In this document: piece after piece, positions 1-14,300 of the stretch | Position numbering within the stretch: the first letter of the stretch is position 1 | Layout of the letters: every line of letters starts with the position of its first letter | Assembly (NCBI GenBank): GCA_016806645.1 | Contig: JACSYO010001904.1 | Coordinates: forward strand, 276,001-340,000 | Direction of reading: 5' to 3' | DNA: 64,000 bases | Source: Ophiodon elongatus | Taxonomy: Eukaryota; Chordata; Actinopteri; Perciformes; Hexagrammidae | Notes under the pieces: generated by a model | Told to the model about the DNA's origin: nothing | The model's database searches: none | What the model saw: only the letters and a program-made list of their open reading frames with translations | Position numbers and translations under genes: made by a program

Positions 1-1282
1 TTGTAGATTTTTAGCAGTTGTCCGTAGAAACAGGTCATGGTGGATGTTGCTGACAGTGCAAACTAATGCTTCACTGCAGGCTAAATGAAACTTCTCGGAC
101 CTGCATATAGGTGGTAAAGCTACACATTTGTTTCTACTTGAATATATTTTGTAGATTTTATAGTAATTTTGGTGATCAAAAAATGTTCCCCATACATTTT
201 ATTTATTTTTATAATAAATAATAAATAATTATTAATGTTACATAATGTATTTTAAAATGTTTTGGGCTCTTTTGGTTTGTACTCCCAGGTCATTGCCTGA
301 GATAAAACTGTTTAGAAACCACGAATCCCTAACAAACTTGTCCTTTACCGAATCTCACAAAAATCTTTAACAAACCATATCATTTTCTTGAATTCAAATA
401 CTTTTTGAGTTTTCGGCTTTAATTAATTCAGAGAAACTGTGACCAGTCTTCTCTCCTCATAGAGTAACTTCAAGAACTAGCGTGCGTGTGTCCGTTACAC
501 GAGTCGAGTCGAGTTAAGCGAGTCAGGAATTGAACTTGAGAGCAGTGATTTTCCGTGTCCCACCTCGATGGTTCATCTGCAGTTTGGGGCTTTGACCTCG
601 CTCCCTCGCTTCTTTGAGGAAATCACAGCCCGTCTCTGTGACCGACTCACTTTGTGCCTCCCTCGCTCCCTCTGTTCATTAGACATCTTAGTAACGTGGG
701 AATGAAGTGTCTCGACCGCCATTAACGGACTTGTTTCTCCTGTGAAACGTGGTATTTAAAGCAAAAAAAAGAAAATGTTGAGCTTAGTTGCTCCTGTATG
801 AATGTATTGTTAGTGTGCTCTCCAGTGCAGCATAATGTCTTTTTAACTAACTAGGCATGCTGAGAAGATTTTCAGGATTTCACTCAATACTCCTTTATAA
901 ATGCACTCAAACTGTCCGATGCAGAATCTAGTTCTCTATTTCGGGCATGTGGGTCACGAGCTAATGAAGCCGCGCTGAACACCTTCTCAATGAAGCTACT
1001 GTGAAAAAGTTGCAGTCCTGGTTGAGGTGGCTACTGTTTCAGCGATGTAACGTGATGAAATATAGAAGCATGAATTGTCTGCTCAGCACAGAAATAGAAG
1101 AACCATTTGTGGATGCATTTCTTATTAATTTTTACAGAGTTTCAAATCTTTTCTCAGTTTTTTTACTGCAAGTGATTTGGTTGGTTTTTAGAGCATCTGC
1201 TGTTGTGTATATTATTTATATATTTCAGTTGGGGTGAAATTCATTCATTACATTTCTATAAATCATAAAGCACAATTGTTAA
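1..1282. other. non-coding DNA, nothing recognised
   Basis: AT-rich unique sequence. Open frames are short, and the longest (1001-1237) has no ATG at its start, no splice context and no recognisable product. I see no repeat family or RNA gene here. Confidence 0.6.
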
Positions 1283-1612
1283 GGGAGACACCCCAGGTGA
1301 ATAAGGTAAACCAAAAAAATGGACTAATAAATATCACCATGTAACTTCCCCACTTACTTACATTAAGACAGTTGTTTTTTGTATGACAAGTTTTCTGAAT
1401 ATTTTTCTTTAAATATGCAAATTAGGCATTGCTTATGTGCAATATTTGCAAACATTTCCAGAACAGAAATGTTAACATTAAATAAAGCCAGGTTCAAACT
1501 TCCTTTTTCATTTTGAAGACCTATTAGAGTCAAATATCTTTAAAGAGGTAATTTTCTCTTTGTATCACTCCATAAATCAGAAAATACTGTCGATTTCTGG
1601 CTCAAACTAAAT
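1283..1612 (-). repeat. AT-rich interspersed repeat R1, minus-strand copy
   Basis: Read on the minus strand, this shares ordered blocks with copies near 14.0, 24.1, 24.4, 25.3 and 25.6 kb. These are a 'tttatggagtgatacaaag' block, 'gaacctggcttta', 'catttctgttctg', 'atttgcatatttaaa', 'gtcttaatgtaagtaa', and a closing 'ttcacctgggg'. No protein-coding potential and no clear terminal inverted repeats. The family is defined here purely by comparison within the window; I do not know its library name. Confidence 0.75.
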
Positions 1613-4600
1613 ACCTAAATGTGTATTTTGGATGTTTTTCCACTAGTCTAAAAGAAGTTTATGGAAGAAGCAAAATAGCCCAAAATCAGTTTTTCAAAAT
1701 TCATATGAGTACAGGTGCTGCTCACTAAAGAAAAAGACTACAGTGTTCTGTGGGTCACTATTAAGTCATTTGGTATGGTACAGTTCATTCTCTCTCCACG
1801 GAGCCTTTATTGCATGTTTTTATTAATAATAAAAACATGAAATATGTCACCAGATATGATCCTAGTTGTTTGTTGTCCTTTATGCCAGATGAAGACATGT
1901 CGCAAGATAACCTGCCTGACCTCCACAGCCAAATTTAGCCTCTCCCTCATGCCTCCTCTGGTTATAAATTAGCCCGGTTGCTGTTTGCAAGCAGTGAAAG
2001 CAAAAGCTCACTTAGTAGCAGTGATTTATTAGCTGTTCGCCTCCTGCTGCCATGTGAATGACAGAGGTGCCATTCAGGATGAAAACAGAAACTCTGACAG
2101 CAGGCAGGATCTGACTTCTTCAGGAAATAGGAGGTGGTTTCCTCTTTTGCCACTCAACCAAGAGAAAAAAAAGCATGTTAATAGTGCCACTGCTACTCCA
2201 CATGAGTTGTTTGATAGTCATAAAACGTGTGCAGACCTACAGGGGAAACAAGAAATAGGAAAGTAAAGATAGAACTGAAGCACTTTTGTTGTTTGCATCA
2301 CCTTAAGCCTAACTCTGTTTCCTGCAGTGGTGCTTGCAATTGGAATCCATTTACAGTTGCCCCCAAAAAGCAGGTTTTATTTTTCCACAACTGCTCGACT
2401 GGTGGCTCTTACTACAAACACACTGCTTTGCATCCGGTTCACTCTGTGACTTTTGTGGCACTGGAAAACAAAATCAGCACGCTAAAAGAAACCCCGTTAA
2501 AGGTGCAGCGGTGCTGGAAAGATTCCATCCCATATAACGCACAGTAAACGCCCCCCCGCTTATAGGCAACCTTTAACGTCTCTGTTCCAACGTGTGCACG
2601 TAGGCCTATGCTGTCTTTCAGTGAGCAAATAAGAGAGAGAGAGAGAATAATTCATGTTTCAACATTACTGATACAACACCACCATAAAACTCTTGATTAC
2701 CACACATATTTGAAAGACCACACAGCTAAACAGGTGACAAAATAGCCAGAAACAAATACTTTCAAATGTTTTGGAGGCCTTACCCTCTCTTCACAATATA
2801 CCACGGCAACATTAATGCAGCACCCTACGTCAATGGACAGCGACAAATAACAAACGGAGTACCATTTACATTTTAAATCAACATTTAAATGCTGCGCAGA
2901 TTTATTTATATATGTTTTGCTATGTCTATTCATTGTGGTCAGGCTACACTAATGTTATTTGTATTAAATTATTTGTAAAATTAGATTCCAGTAGTGGCAG
3001 CGTAGGATTGCTTCCCATTCGTGTGATCCAAACATTTGCTTCAGAGGATAGATGAAACCGTTTTCAAAATTCACAACATGTTCAATCCATATTTGTTGAC
3101 GTTCAGCCTTTCCGAAACAACACATTCACTGCCGTCCTGTGAATTAAGGCGCTATTATGCGTAGGACTGTGATGAACATTTCCAATAACTCCAGAGCATT
3201 GTAAAGCCCAAAAGTACACCACTCACCGGTCGTCAACTGTGTTTGCGTGTATCAGCTTAAATGCATATCAAACACATTATTAAATAAAAAAAGATTCCAA
3301 GGACCGGGACAACATTATATAAAAAGGGTACGCCCGGTGCATAAAGGATTATGGCTGGCGGCGCCACTGATAGGGTGCACACACATAGAGGGTCATTTGA
3401 GAGATCGAAGAGTAATCCATCTCTGTAAATCGAGTTGTGCCTACTCCGTTTACAACCATAATGCAAGTAAGATAACTTTGTTACGTTGGTTGTATGACAG
3501 TCACAATAATCTCAGTATTGCTTTACTCGGCTTGTGATCAAATTACAAAAAAGCATGTAAACACAATGAGGGACAACCTCATTTGTCTCTCCTGTTCTGT
3601 CCACAACACTTTCTGTCTCCCACAAAAGTACTACGGCAGAACAACCCAGTTTTTACCTCAAGGACAAGGACTGTGTTGAGTAACAACCCTCACATCTTCA
3701 GCTGCATTCTATCTGGGTTTTGTGTTGTGAATGGGAAGACAATGTGAGGTATTCTTAACGATACACCACAGTTCCTCACTGACAGACCAATGGTGGACAG
3801 TTACCCTCTTGGGCCTGTACGAAGAGACATGCTTCTAGTTGGGTTTTTCTGACTAATGTGGACGCACAGTGGGTGACTGTGAATCCGTGCTGTTCCAGGA
3901 AGGCATATGATGTGAGTAGTTATGAGAATAACTGCTCCAACGACGCAGCTGTTCATGCAGTCCAAGGAGTTCATAACCCTGGAGCCTGACTGACTATGTC
4001 TCGTCCCAGTACCTTTGTCTCTCTTCAGTGCTCGGACTTACTGGGACAATCCTTACTTCCTTAGAAAGACCTCTTCAGGTTGTTGATCCAGCTCCTGCAC
4101 AAAGCTCAGTATTACCAACGTGACCATCCGTATGATTACGCTCAAGAAGGAGGTCCGGCCCAAATTTGGATGGCAAAGGACAAGCTCAGTCAGTCGGCCG
4201 GTCCAGTAGTTTTGCCGGTAACCGACCACTTTTGACGTTGCTTGCAAAGTCTGTTTCTAATTTGCTTGATTTGAGTAGCTTTGGGGCGACAGACTAAGTT
4301 ACCTTGACATACGCATCTACCGCAGTTTGCCAGGAAAGGCTCTGTTTTTTAGCTTTTTATGACGTGGGTTCAAAACGACCCAGTGGACAGCAGCAGCAGA
4401 CGGCAGACCAATAGAAAATGGGGGGTTGTGGCGGCTTAACTTGTATTTTTGTTTCGTGACAGTATGAGGTTGTTACATTTAGTGTCGTTAAGTTTATCTA
4501 CATGATTTGCTACTACAGAAGGGGTTTCTTCTGCTCAAAGCTCGAGCCATCTGTGGTTCAGATCGTTGACAGCAGCCCACGTGTTTGACCGCAGCTCAGT

Positions 4601-6018
4601 TGATCAAAGATCACATCATCATGTTTCTTGGTAGGGTTTTCCTCGGTGGTTGATTAAGTGTTTGAGTTGTCTTGTTCTCCCTAAAATACCGTGAAACTAT
4701 GGAAGACTCTCTGGTCCCACCAAACTAGGGCGCTCTCCCACTCATTTTCTTTTGTGTGCTATGCTGGTATGGGATGTCTCCGACTCTCCTCCATTGACTT
4801 GTTAACACTTTTACAAGCTTCTGTTGTTAAGAGCCTCCAGCTCTGAGCAGTGATGTGGCTTACTCCACCAAGATGGAGGCCTTCTTTAGGTATCGAGGGA
4901 CTCTCAGTAGATCTGACGGACATGCAGCCTCTTGAGTAAATCACACAGTTAATGCGCCGTCAGCATTTTGAATTCAGATGTTAAGTGATATTTTAAAGAC
5001 AGTGAGATAATTTTTCACTCCTCACCATGTGGCCAGCGATTAGCTAAGGAAATATCAATACCTCACCATGGATCTGAAAGCTAAGCACTAAGAGACCCAA
5101 GGGCCATGATATGTCTTCCATGGATTCATGGAAACAACTTAAACTTTATGAAAGGCATCATGGGTCATTAGCACGCCTTTATTTGATTTATAGTATCAAG
5201 GACAGATGGGTGCAAGATGTCATTCAACACTGAGATAATGATGACAGATGATATGTATCATAAGTCAGATTCTTTATTGAATTATTAATGACTTTGAGCC
5301 AAGTCCTGGTCCCCGTCAGTGGAAAGCAACACAGATGTTTTCTGCAATAAATGAATACCCATGGCTACATTTTCAGCTAAACCCATTATTGCCATATGAG
5401 TAAGAAAAGCAGAACAACATGTTGGTGTTTGAACCGAGAGCCATGCAAACGAGGTACCGCAAAGACGGCTAAGTCTCAGCTTGCATGCACGCACACACAA
5501 AAACACAGCATTGAATTTCAGCACAAATGGCCCCCAATGGGTTGCTTATAAAGGGGGTGAGGTCATGTCTGTGATGGAGACTGTGTCCCTTTACCAGTGA
5601 TCCATTTCTTATCCAGCTGTCCTCACTGACACAAAGCAGAGAGGAATGAAAGGGAAGGACAAAAGAAAGAAAGAAAGAAAGCGAACGTTTACTTTTTTTT
5701 TTTTTCTCACCCACAACCTTTTCCTCTCACATTTAAATGTCCCTTTGATAAGTGAAAGCATGCTAAGATAAAACTTGCTGCTGCTATTGAAACACATTAT
5801 TTTCCTCAAAAAAAGGGCTGATATGTGTTTGTGCTCCAGTGCATCCGATTTACATGTTGTTGCACATCTTATTTTGTGTTCCATCAATTTTTATTCTGGA
5901 CCGTGGCCTGTGTCTCGGGTCAAGAGATCATTAGCAATTTGTCTGCTCGTCTTTGAGCTGACAGGAGCTCATCCTGCTTGTTTGCCAGCGAAGGGGGTGC
6001 CGGACTTCTTTGTGGAAT
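1613..6018. other. non-coding DNA, no gene seen
   Basis: Unique sequence with only short shadow frames. A small (GA) run lies near 2634 and a TTTC/AAAG-rich patch near 5660-5705. No splice-flanked open frame or RNA gene was recognised. Confidence 0.55.
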
Positions 6019-6029
6019 CTGTGTGTGTG

Positions 6030-6061
<32 letters not shown>

Positions 6062-6063
6062 TA
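6019..6063 (+). repeat. (GT)n followed by (GCGT)n microsatellite
   Basis: About twelve GT units run directly into five GCGT units, a compound dinucleotide/tetranucleotide tract. Confidence 0.95.
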
Positions 6064-7363
6064 TTTCTAGCCACATGACTCTCTACACCATTTTAAACAA
6101 CTCGGTTGGTTCCTTTAACCGCTTCAGCCTCTCGGAGGTTTGGGGTCCGGGGGGAAGAGAAGGGGGGGGGGCATACAGAGCTCAGGGGCACACTGGGAAA
6201 TGGCTTCCATGCATTAAGCATTTCCTCTTTTCAGGGCAGTCTAGTGTGGTGCAGCGGGGTTTGTCGCGTCAAAGCTGGGCAGCGAGGGAGGGGTGGAGGT
6301 GCTGGATAATGCAGACACAATGGGCTAAGGCAAACACTGGGAGTGAGACAAAGGACACTCCACTCAGGTCACAGGGGGGGGCGACTCTTCCCATTATCTG
6401 GGGAAGTGATCTTAACTGAGGGATTTTTTTTTTTTTTTTAAACCCATCAGCAAATTAGTGGTTGCGCTGAGTCGCTATGTGCGTTGGGTCACGATCAAAG
6501 CCTGGAGAGAGGTTCCTGGTGTGTACAGAGGAACACAGGACAGCAGTCCCGACGCAACGTGACGTGGGGCTGTGTTAGCACCAAGCATGCTATCATGACC
6601 ATATTATCACTGTCACAGTCTGGGGTGTTTACTCACAGGGAGCAGCGTTCTTTTTCACCTACAACGAAAACACCACGAGCACCGAGTGTCATCGAATTAG
6701 CCACAGCTCTTCTCCATTCAGAGTTGAAGCTCTCAAAGCTTAGTTTAGAAGGGAAAACTGAATTGACTATCAAATAGTTGCAAATTTATTTTCTGCCGAT
6801 CAACTAATGGATGAATTGGCCACTCGTTTCAGCTCCACTAACCACCCGAAGCGCTCACATGTAGGTCAGCTTTTAGCATCTTTTATTAGCTAAACGGCCT
6901 GTCAAGTTGTTCTAATTTATTGCTTGAAAACAAGGCGTCAATTACATGCTAATTACACGCTCTTAAAGCTAGCGCTTAACTGCTAGACATTATGAGCATT
7001 GCTTTTGTTGTCTCTCGGTAAACATGCGATTTACCGCGAGGGTTGTTTCGCCTCTGGGAAACAACAGAATCAATTCAATTAACCGCTTTGTATCAAATTA
7101 AGAAAAATCAAACCAGAACAAAATGGAGACAGGCAGAACTATATTTCAGAATCTTCCAAATGGCTCAAGCGAACGTCTACATATTAACATGTGCTGGTCC
7201 AACTGTGTGTGCTGTTTAGGTTTTGTTAGTTTTTTGTATGAAACACTATGCGTGTTTGTGTGACTGAAGGGCCATTATGGGACAGGCTTTTAAGAGAGAT
7301 CTGGGAAGTGGAAACCTAATACTGCCTGACTGCTGCTCTTGTGTACATGAACCCCACAGCTGC

Positions 7364-7408
<45 letters not shown>

Positions 7409-8880
7409 GAAGAAGGGAGGAGGGAGGAGGGGGGGTTGGAGGAGGAGAGCGTGGTGTGCTCAGTAATTAGTTGTCTGGTTTTGTATTGACCAGTCTGGTG
7501 CTGGGGCCTTGGGGACTGTTAAATTTGCTATTGAAAGTGAAAGGATTATGCACCCAAAAGAAATTAAACGGGAGCAATGAATAGATTGTGGGCCACATGG
7601 TGGACTACTGCTTCTTTTTTTTCCCTTCTCCCACCGGCCTTCACTACTCTTCAGTGAGACAAGCTTGTATTTTCCCTGTCAGAAACGTCTGTTTTTCACG
7701 TTACAGGCAAATTGAAAAAATACACCACAGGGTCGCGACAGTTTTACGTCGCGATAATGACACCTCATTTTTAGACCCATTAAAATAAAACACTCGTTTG
7801 CGCTCCGACTGTCAAAGCCTTCGTCGGTGTCCGTTTTTGTAAACGAGGGCTAAATCCGTAAAATCATTTCCGCAAGTTAGCCGCCGAAGGGCGCGATGAC
7901 GAGGGTGTCATGAAATCTGTTTGAATGCAGACGTGCTGATTGTTGGGAATTGATGTCTCCCGTCTGGACCGCCCGGAGGGAAGAGAGCTTCGTGTCTTGC
8001 GTTGGCTCCCGCTGAGGTTGGTCGTACTTATTTCTGGTCAGGAGGGAACATCCTCCACATGCCTACTGAGTCTTACGGCCCAGAGAGACCGCATTCCCTT
8101 GCCAACATGCAGCACGGTGGAACTGCTGTCAACCTCCAGTCTGTCACCAGTTCGGTGTCAGAAGAGAATCTGCTTCAGACCAAACCGTAACACGATCCCC
8201 TTGTAATGACTTCCAATGTGGGTTAAGCAGCCCCGCGCTTTGGGGGTTATAAAAGTGTGGCAATAAGACATGAAAATGCGAAATACTCACCTCCTAATAT
8301 TTTGCATCAAAACTATTCATACCGGCAGCGATGTGACAGTTGCAACACTTTATATAATATACATAAACTACTGTAAGATATTTTATAGAGTTTCCTTTTA
8401 GTAAAATGCTCTGTGAGAATTTGAGTTCCCTCTGGTAAACAGTTAGTCTATGTGTCCAGGGCTTTTATTGTGAAAGATAAGAACAGAAGGAGTGGATCTG
8501 GTCTGTGCTGCCCCTTTGTCAAGTAATAAAGTTGACATCTTAGTTCGGACTACTTGTTGTTGTACTACAGTGTGTGTTTTAGAACTGTCCGTTCCACAAA
8601 AATGTCATTGGTTGATGTCTTAATCCGAAAGCTCCGAAAAATTTACCTTTTTTCGTTGTGTAATATTCGTGTTCTGTACGAAAGTACTCTTAACAAAAAC
8701 AATGGTTTGAAAAAATATATTGTTGTTGAATTATTTGTGAAGAAAAAAGGCTTTCGGTGCGTAAAGGCCCTAAACGAAGGTTAGCGGTAAATGGACGGTA
8801 TTTGAAACCCTTTTCTACTTTAACAGACAGAGCACTTTTTGCCACAAACACACACCGACAGCAGCAGAGCTGACATACTC
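6064..8880. other. non-coding DNA, no gene seen
   Basis: Unique sequence containing a (GA)n tract at 7366-7402 and a GC-richer block at about 7800-7930 that could be a conserved element. Open frames are short, and none has flanking splice sites worth proposing. Confidence 0.5.
7366..7402 (+). repeat. (GA)n microsatellite
   Basis: About 18 GA units followed by GGA-rich purine sequence to about 7445. Confidence 0.95.
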
Positions 8881-8950
8881 GGTGCTAGGGGTTCGGTGTC
8901 TTGCTCCAGGACACTTGGAGTGGCGCGATGTGAACCCTGTGATCCACCCG
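8881..8950 (+). repeat. fragment of a common fish repeat (SINE-like)
   Basis: Contains 'ggttcggtgtcttgctcc' followed by 'aggacacttgga' and a degraded 'gtgaaccctgtg'. In many teleosts the motif 'tcttgctcaaggacacttcg' followed by 'gattcgaacc' marks a short interspersed repeat. This assignment is by remembered motif only; no complete element or target duplication is visible. Confidence 0.5.
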
Positions 8951-9337
8951 CACTGAAGCGAAGATCTCTTGCTCAGCGGGTCAACATTAGCCTCCATCTG
9001 CATGGAGCACTTGAACCCGCTGAACCGTGGAGCCTGGAGGGAATCTGGTGGATGATAGAGGGGTGATGTCACGTTCTCTCTCACTGTTTGTGTAGCTGGC
9101 AGAGGCCGGCGAGCTGCTGGAGAGGGTCAGCCGAGACCAGAACCGCCCAGAAGACATTGACCCAAAAATGTGATAAAATCAAGTTTTGTCCTAGCTGCCA
9201 CAAAAAGTCCACTCTCTTTTTTTTCTCTTTTCTGCCTCTTTGATTCTGTTTTGACATGATGATTTGAAATCTTGCAGCAAACATTCCATGTTTTTTAATC
9301 TGTTTAAGTCTCCTAACTTTTTTTTGATCCGGACGGG

Positions 9338-9389
9338 AGTGAGCGGCGCTCTTTGTAGATAAGACACAAATCTACAAAGAGCGCTCACT
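9338..9389. other. near-perfect 20-bp inverted repeat (hairpin)
   Basis: The left arm 9338-9360 and right arm 9370-9389 are reverse complements across 20 bases, apart from a 3-nt insertion (one extra 'ggc') in the left arm. The loop is 9 nt. Transcribed from either strand it would form a stable short stem-loop. The arms match no microRNA that I know. Confidence 0.8.
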
Positions 9390-9994
9390 GTAAATACAAT
9401 CTGGTCAAGATCCCCCTTTGTGATTATCGCAACGTAAACACAGGAGGGCCCGTCCACAGGTGGCAGGCGCTGGGCTGACGGTAACCAGACCGGACCGATG
9501 CTGGCACTTTTTCCACAGTAGATATCACAGTGGAACATAGCAGCGTGGTCAAACTTTGATAAATGTTGTGTAAGAGTGTAAACCACATGCAGGTCTCACA
9601 GGTCCTAACTAGTGTCACCTGTGTCTAGCAAGGGCCGACCAGGGGAGGCAAAATCCCAGCCGTCTGGTTGGCTCTTTCTGAATAAAAACACGTAACGCAC
9701 ACGTTCGGCTGGGCCCCAGTGATTAGCAGGGACAGGTACTTCTGAGCGGTGTGCGATTCACCGTGCTCGAGACCCAAACAGTTGTGAAACGGAGCACGCG
9801 GTGTCAGGGACAAGAACAGTGATTGGGGGGTGGAGGAGTAGCTGGAGTTAGAATCATCAGTCTCACTCATTTATATTAATGCTCTTACATGCACATGGGA
9901 CGGTTAAACACAACAACTCTTCAGAACTAGCGTGCTGTCTGGTCTCTGTCTGGTAGAGTTTGGGTTTGTCATTTTACATACACATTACTGCTAA

Positions 9995-10232
9995 CAAGTA
10001 ATATCAAGATATTCTTTGACCAAAAACCTTGATATCGATATTGTAGGGTTGACTACTGGTGCTTTGACAAAATATTTACACAATGAGATTTGTGACAAAT
10101 AACCATCAGTAATGTGGATATAATGACTAAGTGGGTAAAGGCAGATAATAGGACCACTAGATCAGTACACTAAAAAGAAGATATCTAGTCTCAAATGATA
10201 ACGATACAATATACATTTATTGCCCAGCCCTA
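9995..10232 (-). mobile_element. fish interspersed repeat ending in GGGCTGGGC
   Basis: On the minus strand it opens at 10232 with 'gggctgggcaataaatgtat' and continues through 'tgtaaatattttgtcaaagc' and 'tcaaccctacaatatcgat'. It reaches 'atatcttgatatta' near 10000. I recognise this block order from a widespread percomorph non-autonomous repeat whose ends read GGGCTGGGCGATAT. The second terminus is missing, so this copy looks truncated at its 3' end. No coding capacity. Confidence 0.65.
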
Positions 10233-10932
10233 TAATAAGTATGGACTGAAACTGTTTTATTAACATTGCCATGACTCAAAATTACAACTTGAAATATTCT
10301 TTGAAACATTCTACCTTTTCCTCAGTTAATAACTTAAAGCCTAAAATAAAATAAAAAAAGTCAGATTTGATATTGTATGTTGTGCCAAATATGCAAGGAA
10401 AAAAGATCAAAATGAATTAAATAGATTTTTAATGAGGATTTCCTCTTAATTAAACATAATGACATGTATGCTACCTGTTTATTTATTTTTCTGATTTTAA
10501 TCAAAACCTTGCTGCGTAGTATTATCAGTAATATCTACCAAAGGGATTTGATCATCAGAGGGCAAAGAACCAACAATAGAAACACAGAGTGATCATGTTT
10601 ATTGCAAAATAATCTCTAATATATCTGCTAAATGATTTTAAATGAGTTGGATTCTCCTCACCAGGTTTCTCCATGTTTATCTCAGGGAGGAATATCTCTG
10701 AACCTATTCTGATAATGTCATCGGTGGTTCACTGCATCTCTTACTGTGTGAAAAACAGGATTTACTGTTTTGCTTATTTCAGGCCTCAAAATAGTCAAAA
10801 GCAGTAAATCAGAAGAAATGAGGATAATTGCACCTGTGTTGCTGAGGATGCTCCGGTCCTGCTCCCTGCTGGTGTCGCCTACAGCTGTAGACCGAGCTGG
10901 ATGAGCATCCCGCTATTTAGAGGTTTTTGTCT

Positions 10933-11050
10933 TGAGAGAGGGAGAGAGGGAGAGAGGGAGAGAGAGAGGGAGAGAGAGAGAGAGAGGGAGAGAGGGAGAG
11001 AGAGAGAGAAAGAGAGAGAGAGAAAGAGAGAAAGAGAGAGAGAGAGAGAG
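10933..11050 (+). repeat. (GA)n / (GGGA)n purine tract
   Basis: About 118 nt of uninterrupted purine made of GAGA, GGGA and GAAA units. It creates apparent Arg/Glu-rich frames on this strand and Ser/Leu-rich frames on the other. Confidence 0.95.
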
Positions 11051-11322
11051 GACATCCAGAGTCTGCGGATCTGTCTTTATTCTCTTCAGTCCGTTGCCGT
11101 GTGGACAAACGTCGCGCTCATTGCCATCACTGTGCTTCCTGCTGTTTGTCTTTCAGGACAAACCCCTTTGTCCCGCTAAAGCCTTTATGCAGTGGCTGGG
11201 AACGTGTGTGTGTGCATCTCTAAATATGCGTTTGTGTTTTGATTCATAAGCTGCAGGGTCGACGGCAGCAGCAGCGTTGACCTCGGCAGGGTTTCCATGT
11301 GTGTGGGGAGGAGATAGAGAAA

Positions 11323-11432
<110 letters not shown>

Positions 11433-12553
11433 AACATTTTTTTTTATTATTATTATTCTATCAAAACGTGCTCACGGGGTCATTTGCCATGGGGGGAGGA
11501 TACAGAGTCCTCCCTGGTTCCTCACCCTGCGGAGGCTCCCTGGGACAAGGATCCTGCTTTTTTTTTTTTTTTTTCTTTTCCTTTAAGCATATTCCACATT
11601 CATATGGAAATGGTGGGGGGCAGAGGAGGGACAGAATCTCGCATCAACTTGATCTAGTCATGAATAGCTGCCAGTGTTTGGACTGACCCAGAGCTGCTCA
11701 GAGCCACTGCCTCTGCCCCCTCACCAAACCACAGAGCCAAGCACATTTTCAGCCACTCACATGCGCTTAGATGAAAAAAAAGAAATGCTCATAATTGCAC
11801 TCGCACGATTAGAAACACTGAGCACTGTCTCAGTCTCTCTCACTTTCTTACAGACGGCCGTGTTAAATCCCACTGTTCTTTCTCTCTCTCTCTCTCTCAA
11901 ATCCTCTCTTTTATTTTATTAACCCTCACTTCCCTCTTTTTCCCACACTAATCATCCTCATACACATATAACGGACGGTTTAGCAAGAAGAAGGAAGTTT
12001 CACTGTTATTTTTAATTAATTGGTCATGTTTTTTATTGTTGAACTGGCCAGAAAATTATGTAATGCCCAAAATAAGGTAGTACTTAAAATGTATTTCATG
12101 TTTTAGTTTTTTTTCCCATTACATTCAACAATAAAATTGAACTATTATGTGTTTATGTTCATTTGGGATTCAAGGAGAATGTCATGAAAGGATTTCTTTA
12201 TTGTATTAGAACAGCTGAAATTAAAACAGATATAAACCTTAGTGTGAAAAAATTTTCAATTTTCTTTTGTGAGTAGATGAATATAAAATTGTGCCACTGA
12301 GAGAAAACACATGCAGGCCTCGGTTGGGCTTTGCTTTGAGCATGCTGTCTGTGAATTAATATTGTATTTGAGGAGTCCCGTTGCTAATGCAGTTTGAGTG
12401 TGTTTCCTTCTCGAGCGTCCCCGACACAATGGGCCTCCCAGACCGGACCGCTGCGGCTGGATCTAGCAGCAGGGATCCATCAAACCAGATTTGTCTCGGT
12501 GGATATGCTGTATTTTGTCCCTCCAGGATTAGAACCCACCACCCATATTCAGC

Positions 12554-12736
<183 letters not shown>

Positions 12737-13402
12737 AGATACATCTGGACAGTCACCAAAATGTCTGCCGGGAGAGTTTTAATTCATTTAGTGAGAAATT
12801 AGCTTTTTTCTTCTTCTTTTTTTCCCAACCTTTTCTTTTTCTTTTATTATGATCTCTGCAGTTTGGCTTATTTCAGTGATCCAAACATTTTACAAAATGA
12901 AAAATAGAAAATCTGGTGAAATAAATAAAAAGTGCAAACCATTTTTTCTTATACAATTTAATTAAATACTAAACTGCTGCTTAAAAGTTGAAAGATTATT
13001 TACAGAAAGCTCATTTTTGTTCATTTCACAAAGCTTGCAGGATTGGCTTGACATTTATTACAGTTTCTTATTTCTTTCTGCATTTTTTAAATTGTTAAAT
13101 TTGTTTACTTAGTATTCAACAAATTAAATAATATTAAATGACATGTATAATGTATGAATTATTAATTCAACACCACTTTTTTAGGGGCAAATTTGCCCTC
13201 ATTAAAATGTCTTAGTTATTGTTTCATTTGAAAGTTAATACTTGCTCTCTTTCCGGTGGCTGTTTCGTTACATTTTGAGAGTCGGTCGTTATGTTCAGTC
13301 GCAGCATAAAATCAGTCGAGCCAAAGTGATGACATGTCGTCCCTCAACTCACGGGCACAAGTGTCCTCTGCCTGTAAAAAGAGCAACGCCTTGCAGGAGG
13401 GC

Positions 13403-13543
<141 letters not shown>

Positions 13544-13974
13544 GTTTTGTCTCTCCATTAGCAACCATTCAGGAGACAATGAGTCAGAGAAGCAGACGAT
13601 GGGCTTGTTAACACACACATTAGTGAGCCAGTGTGTGTCTTTGTGAGGGAGGGACGCTCCTCTAGTGTTATGACTGGAGGCTTTTCACCGACGATGCACT
13701 CCACTCCAACAACCACAAGTGTGTGGCCTCTGAATAGGGAGGATTTGTTGCCCTGCACCTAATTAAACAGCGCTTTGAGGAGCGGTTACGGCGAGGGGCC
13801 CCTTTGTTCCAGCTCACCTTCCAAAGCACCTTGGAAGGCTTAATGTTTGACTCCGGGGACAGGGGAGGTGCATGTGTGTCGCTGCGACAAATACAGGAGC
13901 TGCCCCTCCTCCCCCTCATGCTCAATGATGGGATGCTCTTCACAATGCAAGTTTTCATGAAAAGAGCGTTTTGA

Positions 13975-14300
13975 TTTCCTCTAGGGGAGACACTAAAGCC
14001 AAAAACATTGTTTTTCATGTACTGGTCCATTTAGAGATTTAGCTTCCATAACATGTCTTCTTTCAGACTAACGAAAACATCCAGAATACACATACAGCTG
14101 TTTCTTTTACTTCTTTGTTTATTTGGATCTGTAGATTAACATTAAATAATCCTTCATTTGCATATTTAAACATATTTAAGAAAAGTTGTACAACAAAAAA
14201 ATCATTGTCTTAATGTAATAAATATAATGGGGACGTTTCATCGCGATATCTATTAATTATTATTTTACCCTATTCACCTGTAAGGTTTTCTCTTAAGACC
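13975..14300 (+). repeat. R1 repeat copy
   Basis: Carries 'ttcatgtactggtccatt' (shared with the 25.3-kb copy), 'tgtcttctttcagacta' (shared with the 24.1-kb copy), the 'catttgcatatttaaaca' core, 'attgtcttaatgtaa', and 'atctattaattatt' with 'ccctattcacctg' at the end. Members of the same family lie at 1283, 24121, 24420, 25270 and 25600. Confidence 0.75.

Noticed and set aside
10901..11249. Arg/Glu-rich frames of 92-105 codons
   Set aside because: Produced by the GA/GGGA purine tract.
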